The notes under the pieces were generated by a model. That model did not search any database. It was not told the origin of the DNA and saw nothing but the letters and a program-made list of their open reading frames with translations. A DNA stretch of 64,000 nucleotides from Sphingopyxis panaciterrulae (GTDB taxonomy: Bacteria; Pseudomonadota; Alphaproteobacteria; Sphingomonadales; Sphingomonadaceae): assembly GCF_014199295.1 (NCBI RefSeq), contig NZ_JACIJH010000003.1:349613-413612 (forward strand), in the 5' to 3' direction. Each line of letters starts with the position of its first letter. The stretch's first letter is position 1. Both the position numbers and the translations under genes were made by a program. Below, piece by piece: positions 37,968-46,637 of the stretch.

Positions 37968-40115
37968 TCAGGCAAGATCGCGCACCTTGGCTTCACGCGC
38001 CCAATGACGCCGCGTGCCGACATCGGCGAAGGCGTCGATCGCAACGACGCCGCCGTCCTTTTCGACGCCCGCCTTGTCGAGCAATATCTGGGTCGCGTCG
38101 TCATGCGCGATGGTCTTGCAATGGCCATAGGCGTCCATGAACCACTGCACCGCCGCACCCTGCACCGAAAGCGCCTTGGCCTGTTCTTCTGTCAGGATCG
38201 AGGCGACCGCGTCGAACAGCACCGAAGGCGATCCGGCGAGTTGGCCATCGGCCTTGAGCGTGCCGCCCTTGACCTTGATCCCGCCGACCTTGGGCGCGAC
38301 CAGGAACGGGGTACCGCCGGTGCCTTCGATATCGGCTTTCAGCTTGTCAATCGCCATCTTGTCCGACCCTTCGGCAAAGAGGATCGCGACCTTGCGGCCC
38401 TCCATTGTGTCATCGGCATTCTTCTGAATCGACAGCGCATCGGAGGGTTTGAGATCGACCGGCGCTCGCGCAGCCCTTTCCTTGGGCGGCAGGTCGATCG
38501 CGAGGCCCGCGGCAACGCGCTTCGCCAGATCCTCGTCGATGTTGCGAAGCTGGCCGACGACACGCGCGCGGACGTGATCGAGCGTGACCTTTGACAGTTC
38601 GAAGACCAGCGCCGAGGCGATATGCGCCTGCTCATTCGCGGTCTGCGACAGGTAGAAGAGCCGCGCCTGGCTGAAATGATCCGCGAATAGCTCGGCACGG
38701 ATACGGAGCTTTTGCGCGGGATCGTTGCGCTCGTCGTTGGCGCTGAAGGTCGTGAAGCCCGCCTCCGCACTCTCCCGCGGACCGCCATTCTCACCCGCTT
38801 CGGCGAGGCTGTTGGGTTCGTAATTGGCGCGCCCGGTCGGCACGAGCGTCTGCATCATCCCGTCGCGCTGGAAATTGTGGAAGGGGCATTTGGGCGCATT
38901 GATAGGAATCTGGTGGAAATTGGTCGTTCCTAGCCGCGACTTCTGCGTGTCGAGATAGGAGAAGAGCCGGCCCTGCAGCAGCGGGTCGTTGCTGAAATCG
39001 ATGCCGGGGATGATGTTCGACGGCAGGAAGGCGGCTTGCTCGGTTTCGGCGAAGAAATTGTCGACGTTGCGGTTGAGCGTCATGCGGCCGACGATCTCGA
39101 CGGGGATATCCTCCTCGGGGATCAGCTTGGTGGCGTCGAGCACGTCATAGGGCTGCTTTGCCGCGAACGCCTCGTCGAAGACCTGCACGCCGAGATTCCA
39201 CGCCGGGAAGTCGCCGACATCGATCGCCTCGAACAGGTCGCGGCGCAGGAAATCGGGATCGGCACCGGCGATCTTGACCGCCTCGTCCCATGTCGTCGAC
39301 TGGATGCCGAGCACGGGCTTCCAGTGGAATTTGACGAATTTGCCCGCACCCTCATCGTTGACGAAGCGGAAGGTATGAACGCCGAAGCCTTCGATCATGC
39401 GGAAGCTGCGCGGGATCGCGCGGTCGGACATCGCCCACATGATCATATGCATCGATTCGGGCATCAGGCCGATGAAGTCCCAGAAGGTGTCGTGTGCGCT
39501 CGCCGCCTGCGGATAACCGCGGTCGGCCTCCATCTTCACGCTGTGGACGAGATCTGGGAACTTCATCGCGTCCTGGATGAAGAAGACCGGGATATTGTTG
39601 CCGACCAGATCCCAATTACCGGTTTCGGTGTAGAGCTTGACCGCAAAGCCGCGCACGTCACGCGGCGTGTCGACCGATCCGGCGCCGCCGGCGACGGTCG
39701 AGAAGCGAACGAAGACCGGACAACTCGCCCCTTCCTTCTGGAAGATCGACGCCTTGGTCAGTTCGGGAATCGCCCTGGTGCATTCGAACACGCCGTGCGC
39801 GCCCGACCCGCGCGCATGGACGATGCGTTCGGGAATGCGCTCATGGTCGAAATGGAAGATTTTCTCGCGGAGGGCGAAATCCTCGAGCAAGGTCGGCCCG
39901 CGTGCGCCGGCGCGAAGCGAATTCTGGTTGTCCGAAATCCGGTGACCGAAATTATCGGTGAGATAAGCCGCCGCATCGGCGACTCCATCTCCGACTTGCT
40001 GATGCAGTTCATCGCCATCGCCTCTGCTGTCAATCGGCGCCGGCTGGCCCTCTCCCGGTTGGTGGTCACGAAGTGCATGGTCTGCGGCGGGTGACGGCAC
40101 GGGCTTCTTCGCCAT
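37968..40115 (-). CDS. katE: Large-subunit catalase HPII (KatE)
   Basis: A 715-residue clade 2 catalase. The catalytic His lies in [12 protein letters not shown], the NDxF-type region in [11 protein letters not shown] and the haem-ligand Tyr in [14 protein letters not shown]. After the core there is the extra C-terminal flavodoxin/GATase1-like domain (about 560-715: [26 protein letters not shown]). It decomposes H2O2 in the cytoplasm. It is the first gene of a pair with the FAD oxidase. The N-terminal 50 residues are disordered as in other HPII enzymes. Confidence 0.96.
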   Translation of the reverse strand: MAKKPVPSPAADHALRDHQPGEGQPAPIDSRGDGDELHQQVGDGVADAAAYLTDNFGHRISDNQNSLRAGARGPTLLEDFALREKIFHFDHERIPERIVHARGSGAHGVFECTRAIPELTKASIFQKEGASCPVFVRFSTVAGGAGSVDTPRDVRGFAVKLYTETGNWDLVGNNIPVFFIQDAMKFPDLVHSVKMEADRGYPQAASAHDTFWDFIGLMPESMHMIMWAMSDRAIPRSFRMIEGFGVHTFRFVNDEGAGKFVKFHWKPVLGIQSTTWDEAVKIAGADPDFLRRDLFEAIDVGDFPAWNLGVQVFDEAFAAKQPYDVLDATKLIPEEDIPVEIVGRMTLNRNVDNFFAETEQAAFLPSNIIPGIDFSNDPLLQGRLFSYLDTQKSRLGTTNFHQIPINAPKCPFHNFQRDGMMQTLVPTGRANYEPNSLAEAGENGGPRESAEAGFTTFSANDERNDPAQKLRIRAELFADHFSQARLFYLSQTANEQAHIASALVFELSKVTLDHVRARVVGQLRNIDEDLAKRVAAGLAIDLPPKERAARAPVDLKPSDALSIQKNADDTMEGRKVAILFAEGSDKMAIDKLKADIEGTGGTPFLVAPKVGGIKVKGGTLKADGQLAGSPSVLFDAVASILTEEQAKALSVQGAAVQWFMDAYGHCKTIAHDDATQILLDKAGVEKDGGVVAIDAFADVGTRRHWAREAKVRDLA

Positions 40116-40230
40116 GATCGGATCCTTCGGTCAGCGGGGATAAGGTCTCAACCCGCGGCTTCCCCCTAAGTTTCGTCGCGCCCGCTTTCTTCTGATCGAG
40201 CTAGGCCGCCTCCGGCGCCATTGCATGCCA

Positions 40231-40455
40231 TCAACCGGTCGGGGATGGCCTATAGAAGCGGAATCGATCGACCGCGCCTTCGATCAGGTGGCCAGCGAGT
40301 CTGAGGCGGATTTCGTCGGCGCCGCTACTGGTCGTGCAGACCAAGCGCGTGCCGCCTGACGGCAACCGCTCGATCGCACTGATAGCCACTCCCGACGCAC
40401 GGCAGATTTCCCTGACATCGGCCTCAGGCAACGCGAGGTTGATCGCGCGGCTCAC
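40231..40455 (-). CDS. Small hypothetical protein, cassette member copy 2 (74 aa)
   Basis: ATG at 40455 overlaps the upstream stop by 4 bp. It ends EGAVDRFRFYRPSPTG, resembling the AIDRIRIVPVRY end of the protein at 25831-26064, and has the same neighbour. The central LPSGGTRLVCTTSSGADEI may form a small beta sheet. Function unknown. Confidence 0.65.
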   Translation of the reverse strand: MSRAINLALPEADVREICRASGVAISAIERLPSGGTRLVCTTSSGADEIRLRLAGHLIEGAVDRFRFYRPSPTG

Positions 40456-40739
40456 GTCGATTCCGGCACGGAAGCACCAGAGCGGATGATCTCCGCGACC
40501 TGCACATAGCCCTCCGGGCTGGCGGTTGCGATGGCGAGCGGCCTTCCGCCAAGCACGACATTTTCTCCATTGAGAAAGGCGATGGCAGGGTCGCGTCCGC
40601 CCATCACCAGATAGGCAAGCTGGCTGATGTCACCCTGACGCCGGGCATGATCGAGGGAGAGCGGGCTTCGATATTTGTGGAAATGGCGCACGGGGCGAGA
40701 CGATGCGACGGTTCTTTCGGCGGTGTCGGGGCGATTCAT
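40452..40739 (-). CDS. LNGE-motif small protein, copy 2 (95 aa)
   Basis: ATG at 40739 sits after the leader hairpin. The core ARRQGDISQLAYLVMGGRDP, FLNGE and GRPLAIAT matches the protein at 26054-26347. Two independent loci with the same two-gene order (LNGE protein, then a -RIR/-RFRFY protein) define a cassette. The N-terminal 35 residues are variable and basic. No known domain. Confidence 0.7.
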   Translation of the reverse strand: MNRPDTAERTVASSRPVRHFHKYRSPLSLDHARRQGDISQLAYLVMGGRDPAIAFLNGENVVLGGRPLAIATASPEGYVQVAEIIRSGASVPEST

Positions 40740-40746
40740 GGCGTGG

Positions 40747-40781
40747 CTCCTCTGCGTAAGCGGGAGCACAGGCTCTCAGCC
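40747..40781 (-). promoter_or_regulatory. Leader with GGCTGAGAGCC box and imperfect SD hairpin (copy 5)
   Basis: On the minus strand GGCTGAGAGCC is followed by CTCCCGC...GCAGAGGAG, a weaker version of the hairpin seen at the other copies. The 3' arm AGAGGAG is the ribosome site for 40739. An upstream TTTTGTAAG is shared in position with TTTTGCATG at copy 2. Confidence 0.5.
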
Positions 40782-40949
40782 GCGGCGGCTTACAAAAAGG
40801 AGGGCCGCGATAGATGCTATATGGGTTTGTACACACGGATTGTAAGGACGAAAATCCAAGGGCCGCGGTCCGCGACATTTCGCCCCTAGCCGTGCCTGTC
40901 CTTCGTCGAAGCAGGGAGCCGCATCACCTTCCTAAGATGATGTTTATAA

Positions 40950-41085
40950 TGAATATTATTTCCAATCGGCCGAGACATACCCTCGCTGACACCCTCACGC
41001 GACTATAACGAAAAATGGGAATCGAATAGAGGATCGAACTTCGCGAAAATGGGAATCGAAAAAGTTCGGTGGCGGGCCTGCCGGT
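40950..41085. repeat. Att-like/control block, right copy
   Basis: CATACCCTCGCTGACACCCTCACGCGACT and two AATGGGAATCGAA repeats parallel the left copy at 21781-21905. It lies beyond the last gene of the trb operon. It may be the left end of the conjugation island; no integrase is next to it. Confidence 0.45.
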
Positions 41086-41190
41086 CCATTACCCTGCATC
41101 TGACGAAAAACGGAGAATTGCAGGGTAAATTGCCTATAGACAGGCGCAAGGGATTTTGCCGGCCATCCCCTGCGGCTCGCTCGCGGCGCC

Positions 41191-41412
41191 CTAGCTTTTC
41201 TCGAACAGGCGCTTGAGGCTGGCGTATCGAATGAAGGTCGATCGACCGACTTTTACAGTTTCTAGCTCTCCGGCCTTGATGAGTTCGTAGAGCGTCGACC
41301 GTCCAATGCCAGTGAGTTTAACCGCGGCGGATATGCGGACGCTGATCGGTTCGATATGGTGGCGGTCCTCGGACGCAACTTGCGGCCCTTGCCTGCTCTG
41401 CATCTTGCTCAT
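41191..41412 (-). CDS. Excisionase-like helix-turn-helix protein (73 aa)
   Basis: A MerR/excisionase-type winged HTH with KLTGIGRSTLYELIKAGELE and VGRSTFIRYASLKRLFEK. Such proteins set DNA topology for integration/excision or regulate transfer genes. ATG at 41412 overlaps the DUF2274 stop (ATGA). It closes the trb operon. A truncated, nearly identical copy is at 22025-22183. Confidence 0.88.
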   Translation of the reverse strand: MSKMQSRQGPQVASEDRHHIEPISVRISAAVKLTGIGRSTLYELIKAGELETVKVGRSTFIRYASLKRLFEKS

Positions 41413-41624
41413 GGCTTCCGCCTCCCTCGGTGAAAGCGGCGATCGGTTTCGATGAAAGCCGTAAGCATTGCAGGAATAAGGTCCGGCACGGATTCACGCC
41501 TGCCGTATGCCGCTTCGTAAGCGTCGGCATAAGCGTTCAATGCCTCGAACAAACCCGGCATGGCGTTGAACGTGATTCTCTTCGGCGTTCGCTCCGGCAG
41601 CTTCGGCAATTTCAGGTCAGCCAT
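41409..41624 (-). CDS. DUF2274 protein of conjugation operons (71 aa)
   Basis: Start ATG at 41624, overlapping the trbI stop by 8 bp. The product MADLKLPKLPERTPKRITF and a helical YADAYEAAYGRRE..PDLIPAMLTAFI pattern is the DUF2274 signature found after trbI in alphaproteobacterial elements. The N-terminal PKRITF may be an RHH-like DNA-binding strand. Function unproven. Confidence 0.85.
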   Translation of the reverse strand: MADLKLPKLPERTPKRITFNAMPGLFEALNAYADAYEAAYGRRESVPDLIPAMLTAFIETDRRFHRGRRKP

Positions 41625-42834
41625 TTCCGCCTCCCCACGGCCGCCCGACGACAATATCCTTGTGGACGATGACACGCAGCGGCCAGCCGGGCCGGACGCG
41701 CATAGTCGGCTGGATATTGAGATTGCGGGTGACGAGCTGGTCGCCCGCGCGCGCGCCGCTCTGCTGCGCGGACTCGCGGATCGCTCGAACAAGGTCGCTC
41801 TCGCTGCTGCCAAAACTCAATTCCGAGCCGACACCAAGCAGCGTCGAGAGCGCGACGCCCTTCAATAGCTGCCATGTGTGCCGGTCGATCTTGTCGGCGA
41901 GGCCCGCATAGCCCTGCGTGTCGGTCGCGGGAACATTGTCGATGCGGATTGACGAACCATCGGGAAGGATGATGCGCTGCCAGACCACCAGCGCGCGGCT
42001 TTGGCCGAACGCGACGACGCTATCGTAACTGCCGACCAGCCGCGAGCCTTGCGGGATAAGCAGGCTTTGGCCGGTCACGCTGTCATAGACATTTTCCGTG
42101 ACCTGCGCCGTCACCAGCCCCGGCAAATCGGAAATAAGCCCGGTGATGAGGCTCGCCGCGATGACGCTGCCCGCCTGCACGGTCCAGGGTGAGACGGGCG
42201 CGGTCAGCCTGTGCGGGTTTACGTCGCCGCCCGCGTTCGCTTTGCCGATCATTGCGTTCTTGCGCTGCTGTCCGTTCGGATCGTCTGCGGCCTGCGGCGA
42301 CGCTGGCAACTCGGGCGTCTGTTCTGCCGTGACCGCGACCGGGCGAGCAGATGCGGTGTTGCCGGCGACTTGCAGCATGACGCCGGACTCGCGGGCCGCG
42401 CGCTGTTCGGCCGCGATGCGCTGGCGTTCGGCTTCGGCCTCCTGCGCCGTGCGCCGCGCCGCCTCGTCCGCGGACTCGATCGGCGCCATCCCGATTTTGC
42501 GCTGATGGTCGAGGATCGGCTTGCCAAGGTCGCCGGGGAGCGGCGGCCCGAGTTGCGGCACGTCGCCATAGCTGACGGGAGCGCCCGCGAGTGCATCGGG
42601 CGGCGCCTTCGCGCCATGCAGCTTGTCGTCGGCGGGTGCGATGATGCCGATACTCGCAGGCTTCAACGCCAGCCATGTGACGCCGACAATCGCGGTCGAT
42701 CCGACAGCGGCAATGGCGACGATCGCGCCGCGCCGAAAGCGGGTCACGCGACCCGGCGCGGCGCGAAGGGCGAGCGTTTCGGGGTCGGCCTTGGCCGGTG
42801 CGGTGCTGACGGGCGGGATAGCCGGGTCGATCAT
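41617..42834 (-). CDS. trbI: Type IV secretion core-complex protein TrbI (VirB10-like)
   Basis: A 405-residue bitopic protein with a basic N-terminus, one membrane helix near residues 38-58 (GAIVAIAAVGSTAIVGVTWL), a proline-rich periplasmic linker and the conserved beta-barrel domain (IPQGSRLVGSYDS, IILPDGSSIRI, TRNLNIQPTMRVRPGWPLR). It spans the envelope and links inner and outer membrane parts of the channel. ATG overlaps trbG by 4 bp. Confidence 0.93.
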   Translation of the reverse strand: MIDPAIPPVSTAPAKADPETLALRAAPGRVTRFRRGAIVAIAAVGSTAIVGVTWLALKPASIGIIAPADDKLHGAKAPPDALAGAPVSYGDVPQLGPPLPGDLGKPILDHQRKIGMAPIESADEAARRTAQEAEAERQRIAAEQRAARESGVMLQVAGNTASARPVAVTAEQTPELPASPQAADDPNGQQRKNAMIGKANAGGDVNPHRLTAPVSPWTVQAGSVIAASLITGLISDLPGLVTAQVTENVYDSVTGQSLLIPQGSRLVGSYDSVVAFGQSRALVVWQRIILPDGSSIRIDNVPATDTQGYAGLADKIDRHTWQLLKGVALSTLLGVGSELSFGSSESDLVRAIRESAQQSGARAGDQLVTRNLNIQPTMRVRPGWPLRVIVHKDIVVGRPWGGGNG

Positions 42835-43649
42835 TTGCCTTTCCTCCGCTTCGGCTGCGCCGTCTCGATCCGCACGATCTGCTGCTTCTTGCCGCCAAGG
42901 CGCAACTCGGCCGCGCCGAACAGCCGATCGACGACATAGTAGCGGCCCGCGACCCGGTAGTTCACAAGTTGCGCCTCGCCGTCGTCCCCAATGACGAACA
43001 GCGGCGGCGCCTCGCCAACCGCAATGCTCGGCGAAAACTCGATAAAGGTCTGCCGCCCATCATCGAACGCGCGCAGCGGACGCCATGCAGGTTTGTCGCC
43101 GGAAATCGCATAGTGGAAATTGAGGCGATCGACCGCGAGGCCCGACGCGATCGGCGCGGCTGCTGCTGCCGCGTCCTGCTGGCGGCGCAGCGCGATCAGC
43201 TCGTCTTTCGGATAGGTCCACGACAGCGCCGCCATCGCGCCGGTCGATCGGCTTTCGAGTTCGATGTGATAGACGCGCCTGTCAGTCGTGATGACGAGAT
43301 TCGAGCGAAGTCCTGCCGAATAGGGCTTCACGAAAATATGGGTGCGCTGCTCTGCGCCACTGCCGCTGGTCGTGTCGCCAACGGTCCAGCGCACGGTATC
43401 ACCCGCGGCAACCGACGTGACCGCCTCGCCAGGCTGCAAAGCAATGTCGGTGATGCGCTCGGGGGCGGCATAGAGCCGATAGAGCGTCCCGTCGCTATAG
43501 GGATAGACCTGCACCGCGCCGACGAATCCGGCGTTCGACGGCTCGCGCAGCGCGGCCTTGTTGGCGGCGGCGACCTTTGCGGTCGGCTGGGCGGCGGCGG
43601 GAACGGCAAGCGCAAGGACGCTAACCGACAGGATGACGGCGCGGATCAT
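42831..43649 (-). CDS. trbG: Type IV secretion core-complex protein TrbG (VirB9-like)
   Basis: A 272-residue protein with a Sec signal peptide (MIRAVILSVSVLALAVPAAA, cleavage after AQ likely) and the two beta domains of VirB9 proteins (VYPYSDGTLYRLYAAP, HIFVKPYSAGLRSNLVITTD and a C-terminal VVDRLFGAAELRLG). It forms the outer-membrane ring with TrbI. The start overlaps the trbF stop by 4 bp. Confidence 0.93.
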   Translation of the reverse strand: MIRAVILSVSVLALAVPAAAQPTAKVAAANKAALREPSNAGFVGAVQVYPYSDGTLYRLYAAPERITDIALQPGEAVTSVAAGDTVRWTVGDTTSGSGAEQRTHIFVKPYSAGLRSNLVITTDRRVYHIELESRSTGAMAALSWTYPKDELIALRRQQDAAAAAAPIASGLAVDRLNFHYAISGDKPAWRPLRAFDDGRQTFIEFSPSIAVGEAPPLFVIGDDGEAQLVNYRVAGRYYVVDRLFGAAELRLGGKKQQIVRIETAQPKRRKGK

Positions 43650-44449
43650 GGTTCATTCCTTTCGGGGGTCTGCGGCGGTTCGGGGTCGATCGGCATATCG
43701 GCGGGCGGTTCCGGCGCGACCAATTCGTCCGGTCTCGGGAAGCGATCGAGCGGTTTCAGAACATCGGTGTCGAGTTCGCGGGACCAGTCGATCGCGTCGA
43801 TATAAAGGCCGAGCGGGTTCTTGCGCAGCACCTCGGCCGAGCGTGGCGGCTGCACCTTCACGGTCAGCATCGCGGTCCAGCGCGAAGTGCCCGACAGGCT
43901 GCCGCGTTCATAAGCCTGCTCGGTCCATTTGACCTGAAAGCTACTATCCGATGCGCGGACCACGCTCGTCACCTGTACCGACACCGTGCGACGGCCTACA
44001 TCCGCGAACGGATTATCGGCGCGGGCATATTCGCCAAGGAAGAGCGACGCGCGTTCGGTGGCGAAGTCGTATGCCGATAGCCAGTTCTCACGCATGAGCA
44101 CCGGATCGAGCGAACGCGAGCGGACATTGACGATGAACTTGCCAAGGTGCCAGGCAATCTGCGGGTCGGTCGCCTGATACTCCGTGTCTGCCGGCGCGAC
44201 CGCCTGCGCCTCACCGAGAGTGTCGACCTCGACGACATAGGGCACAACATGGCTCTGCATCGACTGCCAGATCAGCGCGGACGACAGGCCCGCGGTGAGC
44301 AGCAGCCCACCGAACGCCATCAGCCGCCAATTCTTCGCCTGAACGCGGGCGGCACCGATGCGCTCGTCCCATAGTTGTCCGGCGCGTTGATAGGGAGTTT
44401 CAGGTTCGGGCGTCTGCCCATAGCGCTGCACGGCTCGTTTGAATCTCAT
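43646..44449 (-). CDS. trbF: Conjugation inner-membrane protein TrbF (VirB8-like)
   Basis: 267 residues. One membrane helix at about 43-63 (LMAFGGLLLTAGLSSALIWQ) is followed by the periplasmic NTF2-like VirB8 domain, with IAWHLGKFIVNVRSRSLDP and WSRELDTDVL-type ends. It is a scaffold of the transfer channel. Starts 3 bp after trbL stop. Confidence 0.92.
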   Translation of the reverse strand: MRFKRAVQRYGQTPEPETPYQRAGQLWDERIGAARVQAKNWRLMAFGGLLLTAGLSSALIWQSMQSHVVPYVVEVDTLGEAQAVAPADTEYQATDPQIAWHLGKFIVNVRSRSLDPVLMRENWLSAYDFATERASLFLGEYARADNPFADVGRRTVSVQVTSVVRASDSSFQVKWTEQAYERGSLSGTSRWTAMLTVKVQPPRSAEVLRKNPLGLYIDAIDWSRELDTDVLKPLDRFPRPDELVAPEPPADMPIDPEPPQTPERNEP

Positions 44450-44452
44450 GAC

Positions 44453-45754
44453 TTAATCCCTTTCCTTGATGTCCGGTGTGATCCCGGCGCCGCCACGATC
44501 GCCCGATTGAACGGCGTGGATCGCCATCTGACGGCGGTGACGGCTAGCCTGGGTGGCGTGGAGTTTTTGCGCCCATGCCGGCGGCGATGCGTCGCCACTT
44601 GCGGCGCTGGCGTTGGCGCTCGATGCACCGCTGGTTCCCGCGGCCCAGGCGGCTTGCTGACCGCGCGCGGCAGCAGCGCGAAGGCCGAGGGCATTGTGCA
44701 TCCGGTTGGCGGCAGCCCCTTTGGCGGCGCTCGCCATGCCGCCGATACCGGCGCCGATGGTCGAGGTGCCGGACGTTTCCTGGCCCAGCTTGTAAGCCGT
44801 CGAAGCTGCGCTCCCCATCGCCGTTCCGGCGCGAAGCGCGCCGAGACCGGCGCCGGCAACGCCCCGCGTAGCGGCAACAGCGCCGGCTCCGCCCATCGCG
44901 AAGCCGCCTGCGGCCAATGCGGTTGTCGCGACGACGGAACCGGCGCCGAGCTGCGGGGCGCCCGCGACCAACCCGGACGCAATGCCGGGACCAAAGATAG
45001 CGAGGCCGAACAGGGCCAGGCTCGCGAGCATCAGCGATACCGCCTGCTCGATCGACACCTCCTCGCCGGCAATCGCGCCGGTGAAGTCGGCAAAATAGTT
45101 GGAACCGATACCGACGATGACCGCCAGCACCATCACCTTGATGCCGGACGAGACGACATTGCCCAGCACACGCTCGGCGAGGAAGGATGTGCGATTCCAG
45201 AGTGCGAAGGGAACCAGCACGAAGCCCGCGAGGCTCGTCAGCTTGAATTCCAAGATCGTGATGAAAAGCTGGATCGCGAGAATGAAGAAGGCCGCGATGA
45301 CGATCACCCAGGCAATTACCAGCACCGCGATCTCGACGAAATTATTGAAGAAGTCGATCGGGCCGACGAGCTCTTTCGCTTGCACCAGAAGCGGAAAGGC
45401 GGCCTCGAATCCGGTTCCCGCGAGCCGGCCCGGCATCAGCAAATCCTGCGCGCCGATCGCGCTGCCGCCCGCGGTCAGTCCCAGTCCGGCGAAACTGCGG
45501 AAGATGATGTCGGTGAGGAGCGGAAAGCTGTTCAATATCAGCGCGAAGGCGCCGACATAGAGAATCTTCTTCAAAAACTTGCCGATGACGTCGTCCTCAC
45601 CGCCAAGCGCCCAGAACAGCCCGGCGAGCGTGATATCGATGCCGATCAGGATCGTGGTCAGGAAACCGACATCGCCGCCGAGCAGCCCGAAACCGCTGTC
45701 GATATAGGCGATGAACGCCTGCATGAACTGGTCGATGACATTCAAATCCTGCAC
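44453..45754 (-). CDS. trbL: Conjugation membrane protein TrbL (VirB6-like)
   Basis: GTG at 45754 with AAGGAG upstream. The first 290 residues carry about six to seven membrane helices (VGFLTTILIGIDITLAGLF, IAVLVIAWVIVIAAFFILA), as in TrbL/VirB6 proteins that line the inner-membrane pore. The C-terminal 140 residues are Ala/Gly-rich and disordered, a usual TrbL feature. The 126 bp to trbJ hold no trbK gene. Confidence 0.92.
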   Translation of the reverse strand: MQDLNVIDQFMQAFIAYIDSGFGLLGGDVGFLTTILIGIDITLAGLFWALGGEDDVIGKFLKKILYVGAFALILNSFPLLTDIIFRSFAGLGLTAGGSAIGAQDLLMPGRLAGTGFEAAFPLLVQAKELVGPIDFFNNFVEIAVLVIAWVIVIAAFFILAIQLFITILEFKLTSLAGFVLVPFALWNRTSFLAERVLGNVVSSGIKVMVLAVIVGIGSNYFADFTGAIAGEEVSIEQAVSLMLASLALFGLAIFGPGIASGLVAGAPQLGAGSVVATTALAAGGFAMGGAGAVAATRGVAGAGLGALRAGTAMGSAASTAYKLGQETSGTSTIGAGIGGMASAAKGAAANRMHNALGLRAAAARGQQAAWAAGTSGASSANASAASGDASPPAWAQKLHATQASRHRRQMAIHAVQSGDRGGAGITPDIKERD

Positions 45755-45880
45755 GCACGGGACTCCTTAAAGGCAATGGATTGGGGTCGCGGGAACCGCT
45801 GGCCTCGAGAGGGGGGAGCCATGCGGTCCCCGCGACGGGACGGCGCTCGCCGGGGAACAAGGGGCGCAGCGCCGCCCAAG

Positions 45881-46633
45881 CTATGGCTGCGGCGTGTAGG
45901 CCTTGCCGTCGCCGAGGAATCGGCTCGTGCGGACACGGGCCTCGCGCGCGCTCTGGCCGCGCCGCGCCGCTTCGAGCGATTCGGTTCGGAACTGCGCCGC
46001 CATCAGGTTCTGGAGCTGGAACTGCTGCTTGGTCGCGAGCGCGAGAAGCTGGTTTGTCGCCTGCTGTGCCTGCAAACTTCCTTCTGCGCCTTGGCTCTTG
46101 GCGACGATCGCCGCGAGGGTTTGCGCGTCATCGCGGACATTCTCGACGATACCGCTCTGAACCTGCATCGTCTGCCGGAACGCGGCCATTTCATTATCGA
46201 GGCGCTGTCTAGCGGTCGCAATTCGCTGGTCGCGCTTCATCACCGACGCGAAGCTGTCGGGAAATTGCCGACGGAATTGCTCGTCGATTTGATCGACGCG
46301 GAAGTCGATGCCCTGCGCTTGCCCCATGAGTTTGTCGATCTCGCCGAGCGTCTGGCGAAGTTGGTCGAGCTGCGGGAAGTCGATGCGCGAGAGGTTCTTG
46401 CTCTGATTGACGAGCATCCGGGCTTCGTTTTGAAGGCTCTGGATTTGATTGTTGATCTGCTGGAGCGTCCGCGCGGCGGTGAGCAGGTTCTGCCGATAAT
46501 TGGTCGGATCGAACACGCTGATCTGTGCCGAGGCGGGGGTGCTCGTCGTGTAGACCCCGACGATGACGGTGCCGATCGTGCCAAGGCCAAGCGCTGTGGC
46601 GAGCAGATAATTGCGGACGGGAGAGCGGGGCAT
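45881..46633 (-). CDS. trbJ: Conjugation protein TrbJ (VirB5-like pilus component)
   Basis: ATG at 46633 (AAAGGAA upstream) gives a 250-residue protein with an N-terminal export signal (NYLLATALGLGTIGTVIVGV) and a long helical bundle (TLQQINNQIQSLQNEARMLV). VirB5-family proteins sit at the pilus tip and contact recipients. Five bases separate it from trbE. Confidence 0.9.
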   Translation of the reverse strand: MPRSPVRNYLLATALGLGTIGTVIVGVYTTSTPASAQISVFDPTNYRQNLLTAARTLQQINNQIQSLQNEARMLVNQSKNLSRIDFPQLDQLRQTLGEIDKLMGQAQGIDFRVDQIDEQFRRQFPDSFASVMKRDQRIATARQRLDNEMAAFRQTMQVQSGIVENVRDDAQTLAAIVAKSQGAEGSLQAQQATNQLLALATKQQFQLQNLMAAQFRTESLEAARRGQSAREARVRTSRFLGDGKAYTPQP

Positions 46634-46637
46634 GATG

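Noticed and set aside
45755..45880. 26-codon frame in the trbK position
   Set aside because: It overlaps the trbL ribosome site, has no lipoprotein signal and does not resemble TrbK.
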